DNA from: a virus
Length of the DNA: 64,000 bases
Virus record (IMG/VR): IMGVR_UViG_3300042898_002309
Span: 33,025 to 97,024 of that record
Reading direction: 5' to 3' (one strand)
Shown: positions 56,301 to 63,560 of the stretch, one piece after another
Numbering within the stretch: position 1 is the first letter of the stretch
How the letters are laid out: each line of letters opens with the position of its first letter
Notes under the pieces: generated by a model
Database searches by the model: none
Seen by the model: the letters and a program-made list of their open reading frames with translations, nothing else
What the model was told of the DNA's origin: nothing
Program-made: the position numbers and the translations under genes

Positions 56301-56369
56301 ATCTTTAGTTAATATTGCAGATTCCTCTAGTATTGTAATTCTTTTCTTTATGTTTATATCTGTACTCAT
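53358..56369 (-). CDS. Tail spike/fibre with beta-helix region, 1003 aa
   Basis: The N-terminus (SIDFVGAGVVASTIGDDVTV) resembles that of the next-upstream fibre gene. A middle module ends with LQDGTEGVGKVLTSMTADGK, shared with the 431-aa protein at 25994-27289. From about residue 430 (NKIYVDSLNGVNSTGRGNIN, then NPYLTPEYAL) the sequence is repetitive and beta-rich, as in right-handed beta-helix spikes. The stop of the upstream gene overlaps the start by 1 base. Probably a receptor-binding or polysaccharide-processing spike. No catalytic residues could be assigned. Confidence 0.7.
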   Translation of the reverse strand: MSTDINIKKRITILEESAILTKDVNSIDFVGAGVVASTIGDDVTVTIGGGVGAITYYLNQTVTQAPYKEFSSIVTTAAEQLVPLTVAGGVTSVIAEYQTPVGVPGSTQIAAGLWSLYLHFNAAIAGQNWIIRPTVWKRDLGGIETLLFTSDPIVVTNMATVTTMYLSDGVFPATTLLTTDRLVVRISMENTTGVSQTVTFRTEGSQHYSVATTTLNPTYNPSAVTSVTGTAPVVSSGGITPAISMAQSSAIADGYLSSSDFAVFNAKVGGSGTTNYLSKFTGTGTIGNSQTQDDGANIAVNGSILSAYKFAVYSTTPGENYNIYGNTTVNGAVGVAGVNQGVGASTNYGVGGTAQSSTTQNIGVYGQATGTSVENVGGKFSAILATSNYSVQLQDGTEGVGKVLTSMTADGKAQWATLSTSIPQANKIYVDSLNGVNSTGRGNINNPYLTPEYALSDITNTGTVTATTTNASATLTAVSSTANIVIGQFITGTGIPYNTIVVSKTSNTIVLSQVCTAGATITATWWTPYLIMLNGDFVATGNWQKQGFTFNCLNSTISWGAFNLFTLSTSQLVPFSVIGGNWNGTSASSRFLFNSSYSGSSADFIFKPFYFYSIGTGYSIELQQNGVYKFNNFALECPNYICAFGSIANFESIGTITVSGYFYSLLQGFLIRYCTFNVFGKIQSPSSVNIINNTQGATIISNAVIVGSMALAYGVFNGNIFGTTLTNSGGGTGAVPSIYNGNIQVTTFTNSGHVIINGQMRGNVVNNAALGNIVVNEMMGIYTGSSSSKGTIRGASDVGNTFSATLSGTAELIVLDTRYMINGVSTYTIGVGCTLYNKGYFRGYIGTVAGTLINEGNMTIQDISTITGTFKNFAYINLARGAGESAANTPTIAVSTGTLILNAGSQLECQLADSKSGLIRKTASGGKVVILGQPYFKVANGLAPLQILSNTGTAQDVLNFGLVDNCAVGFRLANTFTDTTYGTAYAPNILGGGINYEDTTYSF
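55161..55187 (-). repeat. 27-bp repeat shared with 26477-26503
   Basis: This is an exact 27-base copy, encoding part of DGTEGVGKV in the 1003-aa spike. The other copy is in the 431-aa fibre gene. Confidence 0.9.
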
Positions 56370-57031
56370 TAGTATACTTTTTGTAATGTAAAGTTATATG
56401 ATCGAATAGTATTGCCTGCATTACCTGTATTAAATTGAGCAGTAATAACTAATTCATTATTCACTGTTGTATCAAATGTAGTAGCATTAATAGTACTTAA
56501 TACAAATCCTTCAAATTGAGTTCCTCCATTTCTAATATATGAAAATAAACCACCTGATGAAATTGATGCAACACCTGCTCCTCCTAATGTTCTAACTGTA
56601 AAGTATAAATTTAATATCCAAGATTTATTAGTTGCTGCAGCTAGTGACACTATACCTGTATCAGCAAGAATTGCACCTGCTACTGTTTTTACATGAATAT
56701 GTATTGTTGCTGAACTTACACATGAAATTATTCCATCTAATGCTGCAGTAAAAGAATCACCAATTGAAAAAGCATTTGCAGGAACTGATAAAGTGCCTAC
56801 TCCTGCACCTATTATACTTTGTTCTGCAATACCTGTTACATTTGGTCCAGTTACTGTTTGAGCATATAAACCATAACTTGTAGATGGAATATTTCCAGGA
56901 ATATCTACTGTAGCTGCACCTCCTACATTACTTACAGTAACACCAGATCCGGTAAAATTTATAATGTCATTAGAAAGTACAGTTGTACCTTCATCTTGTA
57001 CAATTGTTTTTGTAGAGATTTGAGTACTCAT
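56369..57031 (-). CDS. Fibre protein, 220 aa
   Basis: The N-terminus (TIVQDEGTTVLSNDIINFTG, then GVTVSNVGGAATVDI) is similar in style to the 1003-aa spike. The rest is beta-rich (SAGGLFSYI-like strands) and ends with a jelly-roll-like tail (TVNNELVITAQFNTGNAGNT). The gene is followed by the 1003-aa gene with a 1-base overlap. Probably a fibre or its base. Confidence 0.6.
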   Translation of the reverse strand: MSTQISTKTIVQDEGTTVLSNDIINFTGSGVTVSNVGGAATVDIPGNIPSTSYGLYAQTVTGPNVTGIAEQSIIGAGVGTLSVPANAFSIGDSFTAALDGIISCVSSATIHIHVKTVAGAILADTGIVSLAAATNKSWILNLYFTVRTLGGAGVASISSGGLFSYIRNGGTQFEGFVLSTINATTFDTTVNNELVITAQFNTGNAGNTIRSYNFTLQKVY

Positions 57032-57036
57032 ATGTA

Positions 57037-57717
57037 TTATGAATTATATGTAATAAGTAATTCAGTACCTGTTCCATCAAATGTAAATGTAGAAGCAGCA
57101 TAAGAATTATTAATACCATCAGCTCCAAAATTTACTGATTCACCTGGTTTAATTGTATCACCTAAGAAAGTTCCATTACCTGTTCCTACATTTGCTATAG
57201 AAAAGCTATATGTTACTGCAGCTATTGTACCTGATGTAGTTGTTCTAAAATAAACTGGAGTTCTAGTAACAGCTGTTGTATTACTTACTAACTGAGATAC
57301 ATTTGAATCAATATTATTTAATGTAGTTTCTGTAGCTAGTCCTGTTGTATTAGTTACTATTTGAGCTAAGTAAGAATTAGGATTGATATAGGTAAGCGGT
57401 GCAACTGGTGTACCTGGAGTATTTGTTCCTGCTAAATAATAAACTGGTGGATCAAATGTTCCCGTACCTGTATTATAAATTCTTATTTCTAACCAAGTAA
57501 CATCATTAGCATCAATAACTAAGGCTGCTTCATATTCAGTTCCTGCTTGTATAGCTGCAAGTATTTGAGTTAAAATTATATTAGTAGCTGGGCCACCGCC
57601 ACCACCTGGTATTCCTGCTATTGCATTAACAACTGATTCTTGTCCTATTAGCATTTTTAATTGCCAGGGCATATTGGTACCTTTACCACCGTATGTTTTT
57701 AAATTTCCTACAGACAT
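57037..57717 (-). CDS. Fibre-block protein, 226 aa
   Basis: The start MSVGNLKTYGGKGTNMPWQL and the glycine run GIPGGGGGPATN are followed by a helix-beta region (ILTQILAAIQAGTEYEAALV) and a beta C-terminus. I recall similar proteins at the start of fibre operons. It has its own TATATTTG box 50 bases upstream after a terminator, so it starts the fibre unit that runs to the lysozyme. Function unknown, likely an attachment protein. Confidence 0.6.
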   Translation of the reverse strand: MSVGNLKTYGGKGTNMPWQLKMLIGQESVVNAIAGIPGGGGGPATNIILTQILAAIQAGTEYEAALVIDANDVTWLEIRIYNTGTGTFDPPVYYLAGTNTPGTPVAPLTYINPNSYLAQIVTNTTGLATETTLNNIDSNVSQLVSNTTAVTRTPVYFRTTTSGTIAAVTYSFSIANVGTGNGTFLGDTIKPGESVNFGADGINNSYAASTFTFDGTGTELLITYNS

Positions 57718-57766
57718 AATAATTTGATTTTATATATAATAATATACGTAAAAGATTCTAGATATA

Positions 57767-57774
57767 CAAATATA
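57767..57774 (-). promoter_or_regulatory. Promoter -7-like box TATATTTG
   Basis: Minus-strand TATATTTG matches the consensus exactly. It follows the terminator at 57782-57804 by 8 bases and precedes the ATG of the 226-aa gene by 50 bases. Confidence 0.5.
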
Positions 57775-57781
57775 AAAAAGA

Positions 57782-57804
57782 AAAGCCACATTACTGTGAC
57801 TCTT
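57782..57804 (-). terminator. Intrinsic terminator
   Basis: Stem AAGAGTCACA with TGTGGCTT (one bulge, one G-U pair), 4-base loop, followed on the minus strand by TTCTTTTTTATA. It is 5 bases after the stop of the 48-aa gene. Confidence 0.8.
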
Positions 57805-57808
57805 GCTT

Positions 57809-57955
57809 TTAATTTTCTTGAACTAGTTGAGGTTCTGCAAATAAAACTCCTAATGCTTGTGTTATCATAGCTGCATCTTGTAAACTAAATGCTCCTTTAA
57901 GGAATGCTTGATTTAAAGCTTGTTCAATTACTTGTTTAGCTTCTTCTGATTTCAT
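57809..57955 (-). CDS. Small helical protein, 48 aa
   Basis: A short gene encoding MKSEEAKQVIEQALNQAFLK, then SLQDAAMITQALGVLF. It starts by an ATGA overlap with the preceding gene stop and is closed by a terminator. Amphipathic helix throughout. Function unknown. Confidence 0.65.
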   Translation of the reverse strand: MKSEEAKQVIEQALNQAFLKGAFSLQDAAMITQALGVLFAEPQLVQEN

Positions 57956-58170
57956 ATTTTTTGTAATTCAGTTACTTGTTTTTTAGTAAGTCCTCCAACA
58001 AACCATTCTTTAGCCATCATAATACGGATGTGTCCCTCATTACGTGTTATTGTTGCAGCTTCTTCTTCAGTTAAAGTTTCTTTAGCTTTTAATTCTGCTA
58101 ATAATGCAACACTATCATATGCTGCTGATACTGATTGTGCAATTTGTTCTGCTGTTAATTCTAATTCCAT
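57952..58170 (-). CDS. Small helical protein, 72 aa
   Basis: A helical, acidic product (ELTAEQIAQSVSAAYDSVAL, TLTEEEAATITRNEGHIRIM) with a TGA stop overlapping the next ATG. It follows the 673-aa fibre gene by 37 bases. Small helical genes after fibre genes are often assembly factors. No family recognised. Confidence 0.6.
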   Translation of the reverse strand: MELELTAEQIAQSVSAAYDSVALLAELKAKETLTEEEAATITRNEGHIRIMMAKEWFVGGLTKKQVTELQKI

Positions 58171-58207
58171 GATTTTATTTTTTATAAAGTTAATATATTT
58201 ATTTTTA

Positions 58208-60229
58208 TTACGCTAATAATATTTTTCTTGCTACTCCATTAATAACTACATTCCATACTTGAGAAGATGCGTTTACTTCTACTGTTACTGCTCCTGCATT
58301 TACTGCTGGAGTACCAACTACAAATTGATTATTTGCAGTTGCTGCAGCAGAACTTCCTAATATAACTGAACCACTAAAATTTCCACTTTGCGTATTATAT
58401 CCTAAAGCTGAATTGCTATCTCCTGTTGTATTATTTCTTAATGATTGAAAACCTATAGAAGTATTATTACCACCTGTTGTATTGCTGTATAATGCATCAT
58501 TACCAGTAGCTGTATTTTGAAAACCTGTAGTATTTGTATTTAAAGCATATGTACCAGTTGCAACATTATTAATACCTGTTGTATTATATAATAAACTTCC
58601 TACTCCTATAGCAGTATTTTGATAACCCGTTGTATTTTCTTGTAAAGCACCAACACCTATTGCAGTGTTTTCACTAGCTGTTGTATTATGATATAATGCA
58701 TAAGTTCCAAAAGCTACATTATTATTACCAGTAGTATTTAATCTCAATGATCCTACTCCAACTGCAGTTACTTGAATTCCAACCGTATTACTTTGTAAAG
58801 CATTAGAACCTACAGCTGTATTATTATCTGTTGTATTAGCATATAAAGCATTATATCCCAATGCTGTATTTCCATTACCTATAGTATTAGTATATAATGC
58901 AAAAGAACCCGTTGCAATATTATTACTTCCAGTTGTATTAGCAAATAATGAATTATAACCTACAGTTACATTATCAATACCTATAGTGTTATTATACAAT
59001 GCTTGTGAACCAATTCCAACATTTTGTTGACCTGTAGTATTAAAATATAATGTTTTATAACCAACTGCAGTATTATTAATTCCAGTTAAATTAAGTAGCA
59101 TTGAATCTCTACCTACTGAAGTATTTGCATTACCAGTTGTATTTCCTTGCAATGATCTGTATCCAACCGCTGTATTATCATTACCTGTTGTATTTAGTGC
59201 TAATGCTTGAGAACCTAAAGCTGAATTTTGTGTACCTATACTATTTAATCTTAATGCACTTACACCAATACCAGTATTATGATTACCTGTAGTATTACTT
59301 AGTAATGCTTGAAAACCAAGTGCAGAATTATAAAGACCTGATGTATTAGCTTTCAATGCTGCTGAACCTACGGCAACTAAACTATTACCTGTAGTATTAT
59401 CTTGTAAAGCCGAATAACCTACTGCTACATTATTATATCCAGTAGTATTATTAAGTAATGCAATACTTCCAACTGCAACATTAGTACCTCCAGTTGTATT
59501 AGCAAATAATGTTTGACGTCCTATTGCTGTATTATCTGAACCTATTGTATTATTTCTTAATGAATTGTGACCAAAAGCAGCATTATTAGACCCAGTTGTA
59601 TTATTTCTTAATGCTGTTATTCCTATTGCAGTATTATAATTTGCAGTAGTATTAAATACTAATGCACTATCTCCTATTGCTATATTTTCTATACCAGTTA
59701 TGTTATAATATAAAGCATTATAACCAATACCTACATTAGATATACCACCATCATTAGTATATAAAGCATTGTTACCAAGTGCAACATTTTTAGTACCCGT
59801 TGTATTGTTTAATAAAGTCTGATATCCAATAGCAGTATTTGAACTACCTGTTGTATTAATACTTAAAGCACCATCACCATAAGAAGTATTTGTAGCAATA
59901 TTACCTTGACCATTATTCCATAATGTTAAGTCAGTAGCATTAGTTTCTACCCATGGTGGCAATGTACTACCAGCATAATTAGGAATATTTAATACTGTAC
60001 CAATTAATGTTGATACTCCTGATGTACCTGTTGTAGTTAAAGTAAAAGGAAATGGTAATAAAGGAGCAATACTATTAGCTAAATTAGTTGCAGTAATTAA
60101 TGCTGGCTCATAATGTCCATCAAAGTTTGGATTTCTAACACCAATGGTAAATAAATCACTTGCTTCTAAAAGTGTTTTTATTTTCCCTGCTTTAATCAGT
60201 GGAGAAAAATTAGTTAAATTATTTAACAT
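58208..60229 (-). CDS. Fibre protein with 29 tandem 18-residue repeats, 673 aa
   Basis: I choose the ATG at 60229 (MLNNLTNFSPLIKAG) because the longer frame begins with TTG inside a terminator hairpin. After an N-terminal domain (about 1-115), about 29 repeats of 18 residues follow with outline N-T-x-A-x-G-x-x-A-L-x-x-N-T-T-G-x-x (examples: SNNAAFGHNSLRNNTTG-like; YQNTAIGVGSLLYNTTG). The last part (about 620-673) is a different beta-rich domain. Such repeats form long fibrous beta structures in phage and bacterial adhesins. Placed in the host-recognition block. Confidence 0.8.
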   Translation of the reverse strand: MLNNLTNFSPLIKAGKIKTLLEASDLFTIGVRNPNFDGHYEPALITATNLANSIAPLLPFPFTLTTTGTSGVSTLIGTVLNIPNYAGSTLPPWVETNATDLTLWNNGQGNIATNTSYGDGALSINTTGSSNTAIGYQTLLNNTTGTKNVALGNNALYTNDGGISNVGIGYNALYYNITGIENIAIGDSALVFNTTANYNTAIGITALRNNTTGSNNAAFGHNSLRNNTIGSDNTAIGRQTLFANTTGGTNVAVGSIALLNNTTGYNNVAVGYSALQDNTTGNSLVAVGSAALKANTSGLYNSALGFQALLSNTTGNHNTGIGVSALRLNSIGTQNSALGSQALALNTTGNDNTAVGYRSLQGNTTGNANTSVGRDSMLLNLTGINNTAVGYKTLYFNTTGQQNVGIGSQALYNNTIGIDNVTVGYNSLFANTTGSNNIATGSFALYTNTIGNGNTALGYNALYANTTDNNTAVGSNALQSNTVGIQVTAVGVGSLRLNTTGNNNVAFGTYALYHNTTASENTAIGVGALQENTTGYQNTAIGVGSLLYNTTGINNVATGTYALNTNTTGFQNTATGNDALYSNTTGGNNTSIGFQSLRNNTTGDSNSALGYNTQSGNFSGSVILGSSAAATANNQFVVGTPAVNAGAVTVEVNASSQVWNVVINGVARKILLA
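58395..59880 (-). repeat. Tandem 54-base coding repeats (about 29 copies)
   Basis: The region encodes the 18-residue repeats of the fibre. The codons vary from copy to copy, so the protein repeat is better preserved than the DNA. Ends are approximate. Confidence 0.8.
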
Positions 60230-60254
60230 GATATTTATTTTTAGTTTAATGTAA

Positions 60255-60287
60255 AAATACCACAAACATATTATATCTGTGGTATTT
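60255..60287 (-). terminator. Intrinsic terminator
   Basis: A perfect 10-bp stem (AAATACCACA with TGTGGTATTT, 13-base loop), flanked by T runs on both strands. It lies 23 bases after the stop of the 78-aa gene, before the 673-aa fibre gene. Confidence 0.8.
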
Positions 60288-60309
60288 ATATTTTTTTATT
60301 TTTTTTTAA

Positions 60310-60546
60310 TTACGGTACTATTGGTGCAGGTACTTTTGTAGTTTTAATATCACCTGATATACTATCACGGAAATATACTCCTAATCCATATTCATTATAT
60401 ACATCAGTATTATTATATGGATTAACAAAAAAATCATATATTGCAGTTAATGCTACTGCTTTTTCATCTAATGATACTGAGTTATTCATCAATACTGATG
60501 CGTATACTTTAATATCTGCTTCTCTTAATGCTATTGGTGCTGCCAT
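60310..60546 (-). CDS. Small virion-block protein, 78 aa
   Basis: The product starts MAAPIALREADIKVYASVLM and ends in TKVPAPIVP. It has a helical first half and a beta second half. It follows the microprotein gene by 31 bases and is closed by a terminator. Function unknown. Confidence 0.65.
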   Translation of the reverse strand: MAAPIALREADIKVYASVLMNNSVSLDEKAVALTAIYDFFVNPYNNTDVYNEYGLGVYFRDSISGDIKTTKVPAPIVP

Positions 60547-60577
60547 TTTATTTATTTTTTATAGTTAATTAATTTAT

Positions 60578-60700
60578 TTATGCTTTATCTTTTTTAATAT
60601 ATTCACTTTGTTTTTTTTTAAAATTTTCCATAGTTTTTTTTGTCACATCTGTTCCATACTTTTTTATTAAAAAAGCGGTTACTCTATTTTCTTTTTCCAT
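60578..60700 (-). CDS. Basic microprotein, 40 aa
   Basis: A short gene encoding MEKENRVTAFLIKKYGTDVT and a lysine-rich tail ending KKDKA. It lies 15 bases after the stop of the preceding gene. Function unknown. Confidence 0.5.
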   Translation of the reverse strand: MEKENRVTAFLIKKYGTDVTKKTMENFKKKQSEYIKKDKA

Positions 60701-60715
60701 AATTTTTAAGTTTTA

Positions 60716-61345
60716 TTAATTAATAAATTCTACTGTTTCATCTTCAGGTATTGCTATTGTAAAGTCAATATTTACTTGAGCTTTAAATGGAGCAGCTGCT
60801 GCCATTACTAAAGTATACCAATGATCTTGTATAGTACTAATTGTATTATCATCTGCTATAAGAGCATTTGTTGTTGAAATTAAATTACCTGCATTATTAG
60901 CTACTAAAACATTAACGTTCATTGCAGAAGCAACAGTGTCATATATATTAGTATTTTCTGCTAAGATTACTGTATCTTCTCTTACTCTAAATGAAGTATT
61001 AGAACCTGAAACAACTCCAATAAGAAGAGCATATGAACTTGAACCTGCAAGGTCAGCAATACCTTGTATTCTATATCTTTTAAGTACAGTACCATTTTGT
61101 TTAGTTATTGTACCACCTATTGCAGTCATAGTAGCTTGAACGTTTGGTTCAATTGAACCTTGTACAAAGGTTACTGAAGGATCTGAAACTACAGCAGCAA
61201 AGTCAGCAACTGAAATAGTACCAGCTAAGTAGTCATCATCTCTACGTCCATCTTTAAGACCTAATGGTATTACTGTTTTAGTAGTATCAACAGTACTTAC
61301 TATTCTCTTACCTTTAATCCAACTTATAAAATTTAATATATCCAT
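60716..61345 (-). CDS. Virion/fibre-type protein, 209 aa
   Basis: It starts MDILNFISWIKGKRIVSTVD and is beta-rich after that, with no cysteine. The first 14 residues are almost identical to those of the next-upstream gene. The shared N-terminus followed by different bodies is the typical layout of proteins attached at one common site. A head or tail fibre role is inferred. Confidence 0.6.
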   Translation of the reverse strand: MDILNFISWIKGKRIVSTVDTTKTVIPLGLKDGRRDDDYLAGTISVADFAAVVSDPSVTFVQGSIEPNVQATMTAIGGTITKQNGTVLKRYRIQGIADLAGSSSYALLIGVVSGSNTSFRVREDTVILAENTNIYDTVASAMNVNVLVANNAGNLISTTNALIADDNTISTIQDHWYTLVMAAAAPFKAQVNIDFTIAIPEDETVEFIN

Positions 61346-61370
61346 GTTATTTATTTTTTATTTTTATTTA

Positions 61371-61910
61371 TCAATTAATTGTGTATAGTTCATAATATAC
61401 ATACAATGCACCATTCCAGTTATTAACTCCAGCTATTGCAGGATTTGCATTATAAAAATTAAAATCTAATCCAGTTGTAGCTCCTGTAGCAATTAAGTGT
61501 GGAATAGCATTGTCAGTTATAGTGTTTTTGTAATATACAGAATACTGTACATATATATTATCTCTATTGGCTAAAGTAAGATCTAAATCTAAATTATCAA
61601 TTGTAAAAGATACTGAAGTAGCATAAGCTGGATTAGGAGTTAAAGGAGCAGATGATCCCATATTAAGAATATCAATAATACCACGAGGAGTATCTACTGT
61701 TACAGTACCAGTAATTGCCATGTCTAACTCATAATGTTTAGTATTACCAATATTACCTGCTGTTACTGCATCATTTAATGTCATTGCTACTGTAAGATAT
61801 TTGTCATCTCTTTTTGTTGACGGTGTACCTACAGCAATTAAAGATCCATCTGGAGGTGTAGTAGTTACACGCTTTGCTTTGATCCAGGAAATAAAATTTA
61901 AAATGTCCAT
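61371..61910 (-). CDS. Virion/fibre-type protein, 179 aa
   Basis: It starts MDILNFISWIKAKRVTTTPP and continues as a beta-rich domain (YATSVSFTIDNLDLDLTLAN, NDNIYVQYSVYYKN-like). It shares its N-terminus with the 209-aa gene. It is the first gene after the terminator at 61967-61993. Function inferred: attachment or decoration protein. Confidence 0.6.
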   Translation of the reverse strand: MDILNFISWIKAKRVTTTPPDGSLIAVGTPSTKRDDKYLTVAMTLNDAVTAGNIGNTKHYELDMAITGTVTVDTPRGIIDILNMGSSAPLTPNPAYATSVSFTIDNLDLDLTLANRDNIYVQYSVYYKNTITDNAIPHLIATGATTGLDFNFYNANPAIAGVNNWNGALYVYYELYTIN

Positions 61911-61966
61911 GATTATTTTTTTTATATATATATACTATAATATACAAAATAATTATATAAAAAACA

Positions 61967-61993
61967 AAATCCCAGAAAATTAATCTGGGATTT
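61967..61993 (-). terminator. Intrinsic terminator with TAGGTAAGG box
   Basis: A perfect 10-bp stem (AAATCCCAGA with TCTGGGATTT, 7-base loop) followed on the minus strand by TGTTTTTT. The nonamer TAGGTAAGG (61994-62002) sits directly before the stem, as at two other terminators near the right end. Confidence 0.9.
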
Positions 61994-62072
61994 CCTTACC
62001 TAGCTAGTCGAATAAATAGTCTAATACTGAGAATAATAGTTTAGCTAGTGCAATATATAAATAATATTTTAA

Positions 62073-62294
62073 TCAGATATACTTTTTTAATTTTTTATTT
62101 CTAATTTTTTTTGCCTTATGTATACTTTTTCTAGCAGAGCTTCTTGTACTAACCATTTTATTTTTAACTCTCAGGTCTTCCTTGAATACAATCTTACTAC
62201 GCATTGCCATATCATCATTGTGACTCCCTCCTTGATTATAGTTAGGACCAACTGATGCACATGAATACAATAATAATATCAAAAGCCATTTCAT
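62073..62294 (-). CDS. Small lipoprotein, o-spanin-like candidate, 73 aa
   Basis: The product starts MKWLLILLLYSCASVGPN. This is a short signal peptide with lipobox LYSC, lipidation at C12. The rest is basic (STRSSARKSIHKAKKIRNKK). The gene overlaps the DUF3310 gene by ATGA. A lipid-anchored protein of this size could be the outer-membrane part of a spanin pair with the coiled-coil protein at 49539-49850. This is only a guess because it lies outside the lysis cassette. Confidence 0.55.
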   Translation of the reverse strand: MKWLLILLLYSCASVGPNYNQGGSHNDDMAMRSKIVFKEDLRVKNKMVSTRSSARKSIHKAKKIRNKKLKKYI

Positions 62295-62728
62295 TTCTTT
62301 AACTCAGCTATTCTTCTTTTTAAATATACTTCAGCTTTTTCCAGATCCTCTAACTCTTTAGCAGCATCTTTCTTTCCAGCACGTGCCAGATACTTAATTA
62401 CATTACCTAAGTAAAAATCTTTATCAAGTCCCCAAGCTTCAAGCACGTTGAATACTTCATATACATTTCCATCACAACCATAGTGAGCTGGTCTTAATGG
62501 AGAAGCTTTAGCAGTACAATCTGGTACTGTAACTGCTGTAGGTTTTGTTCCTGCAAAAGGATCTCTTCCTACATAAGGACTTGCTTCAGTTTTTCTGATA
62601 TAATCTTTATACATTTCTTGGTTTTTATTATACATTTCAGCCATAATCTTTAAACTTTTTTTATATGTATTAGATGTTTCAGGTTTTCCTACCATCCTTT
62701 TATAATCATCACAAATTAAAGAACTCAT
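62291..62728 (-). CDS. DUF3310 family protein, 145 aa
   Basis: The C-terminal 60 residues contain RPAHYGCDGNVYEVFNVLEA and GNVIKYLARAGKKDAAKELE, the DUF3310 signature (PxHY ... GNxxKYxxRagkKd). I choose the ATG 2 bases after the GroES-like stop rather than one 30 bases further up, which would overlap that gene. DUF3310 proteins are common in phages and near nucleotide-metabolism genes; the role is not settled. Confidence 0.75.
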   Translation of the reverse strand: MSSLICDDYKRMVGKPETSNTYKKSLKIMAEMYNKNQEMYKDYIRKTEASPYVGRDPFAGTKPTAVTVPDCTAKASPLRPAHYGCDGNVYEVFNVLEAWGLDKDFYLGNVIKYLARAGKKDAAKELEDLEKAEVYLKRRIAELKK

Positions 62729-62729
62729 C

Positions 62730-63020
62730 TTACCAAACAATTGCAATATCATATTCACTTACCATCAACTTAATACCTCCATCAACTTCAAGAGCCTCTG
62801 CATTCTTGATAGCATTAACACCAATGTAAACTACATCACCTGCTTCTAAAGTTTTAACTTCTTCACCAACTGCATACACTGTTAACTTGGTCCATTTCTT
62901 CATGTCCTCAGCATCCATGTGTGCTTTGTCAGCTTCACTTAATTCAATCACAGATTCTTTTCTTTCTGGCTGACTGATTAATACTCTACGTCCCTTAAGA
63001 CTTTTAATTGCTTTACTCAT
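62730..63020 (-). CDS. GroES-like co-chaperonin, 96 aa
   Basis: The layout fits a GroES-type fold: a first strand (GRRVLISQPERKES), then a loop, a central segment (KLTVYAVGEEVKTLEAGDVV) and a terminal strand (SEYDIAIVW). Phage co-chaperonins replace host GroES to fold capsid protein (T4 gp31 is the known example). Length is typical. Evidence is the strand pattern and GDVV-type turn; the mobile loop is not recognisable, so the call is probable, not certain. Confidence 0.6.
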   Translation of the reverse strand: MSKAIKSLKGRRVLISQPERKESVIELSEADKAHMDAEDMKKWTKLTVYAVGEEVKTLEAGDVVYIGVNAIKNAEALEVDGGIKLMVSEYDIAIVW

Positions 63021-63088
63021 AATACTATGTTTTAATTATCCAGTAAAGATAATAAATTTATTAAACAATTAAAGTTTAAACAAAAAAA

Positions 63089-63116
63089 TAAGTCTAGAAT
63101 TTTACATCTAGACTTA
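63089..63116 (-). terminator. Intrinsic terminator
   Basis: A perfect 10-bp stem (TAAGTCTAGA with TCTAGACTTA, 8-base loop) is followed by TTTTTTTG on the minus strand. It closes the 87-aa gene. Confidence 0.9.
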
Positions 63117-63185
63117 CCCTGATAACCAATCAAAACAATAACCATTATAAATCGCAAAACAATAATGATATCACAAATATAAGTA

Positions 63186-63449
63186 TTATTCAAATACCTT
63201 ATACATTCTATTAAATTTTTTTTCTGGCATGAGTGAATATGTACCGGCCCAATCCTGTATCACATAGTCCCCCGGTACTAATCTAATTTCACCATTATCA
63301 GTAGTGAGAAAAAAGCTATCAAATTTATGATTGATATAATTAATATGTCCCTCAAAATTCTCATATCCGGAAATCTTAATAGCACATTCCTCTGTACCAT
63401 CATACTGTATAGCCTCAATACTCTTAGGCCTTTCTCTATATAACTGCAT
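63186..63449 (-). CDS. Common phage protein (PGDYVIQ type), 87 aa
   Basis: The sequence YRERPKSIEAIQYDGTEECA followed by PGDYVIQDWAGTYSLMPEKK matches a widespread small phage protein of unknown function, whose members share an (R/K)xKPxxIEAxQ-type start and a GDYV...YPCKPD-like end. It stands alone with its own TATATTTG box 16 bases upstream and a terminator after it. Confidence 0.75.
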   Translation of the reverse strand: MQLYRERPKSIEAIQYDGTEECAIKISGYENFEGHINYINHKFDSFFLTTDNGEIRLVPGDYVIQDWAGTYSLMPEKKFNRMYKVFE

Positions 63450-63464
63450 AACAAATAATTTTTA

Positions 63465-63472
63465 CAAATATA
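63465..63472 (-). promoter_or_regulatory. Promoter -7-like box TATATTTG
   Basis: Exact TAnnTTTG match on the minus strand, 16 bases before the ATG of the 87-aa gene, directly after the terminator at 63485-63510. The leader would be very short. Confidence 0.5.
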
Positions 63473-63477
63473 ATAAT

Positions 63478-63543
63478 AAAAACAAAACCTCCAGATTACT
63501 CCAGAGGTTTCCTTACCTAACAAATTATGAAATGTTTTTTTAC
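63478..63543 (-). ncRNA. Candidate short RNA of about 65 nt
   Basis: A TATATTTG box at 63549-63556 and an intrinsic terminator at 63485-63510 enclose about 65 bases without an open reading frame. The transcript would contain TAGGTAAGG just before the terminator stem. Ends are approximate. It may be a real small RNA or only a terminator leader. Confidence 0.35.
63485..63510 (-). terminator. Intrinsic terminator with TAGGTAAGG box
   Basis: Stem AAACCTC with GAGGTTT (7 bp, 12-base loop), followed by TGTTTTTATT on the minus strand and preceded by TAGGTAAGG (63511-63519). Confidence 0.85.
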
Positions 63544-63548
63544 CAATA

Positions 63549-63556
63549 CAAATATA
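63549..63556 (-). promoter_or_regulatory. Promoter -7-like box TATATTTG
   Basis: Exact TAnnTTTG match on the minus strand, 9 bases after the terminator hairpin at 63566-63605 and before the short RNA. Confidence 0.45.
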
Positions 63557-63560
63557 TAAT

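Noticed and set aside
60230-60265. Upstream TTG start for the 673-aa fibre
   Set aside because: The extra 12 codons fall within a terminator hairpin and the first ATG gives a normal start.
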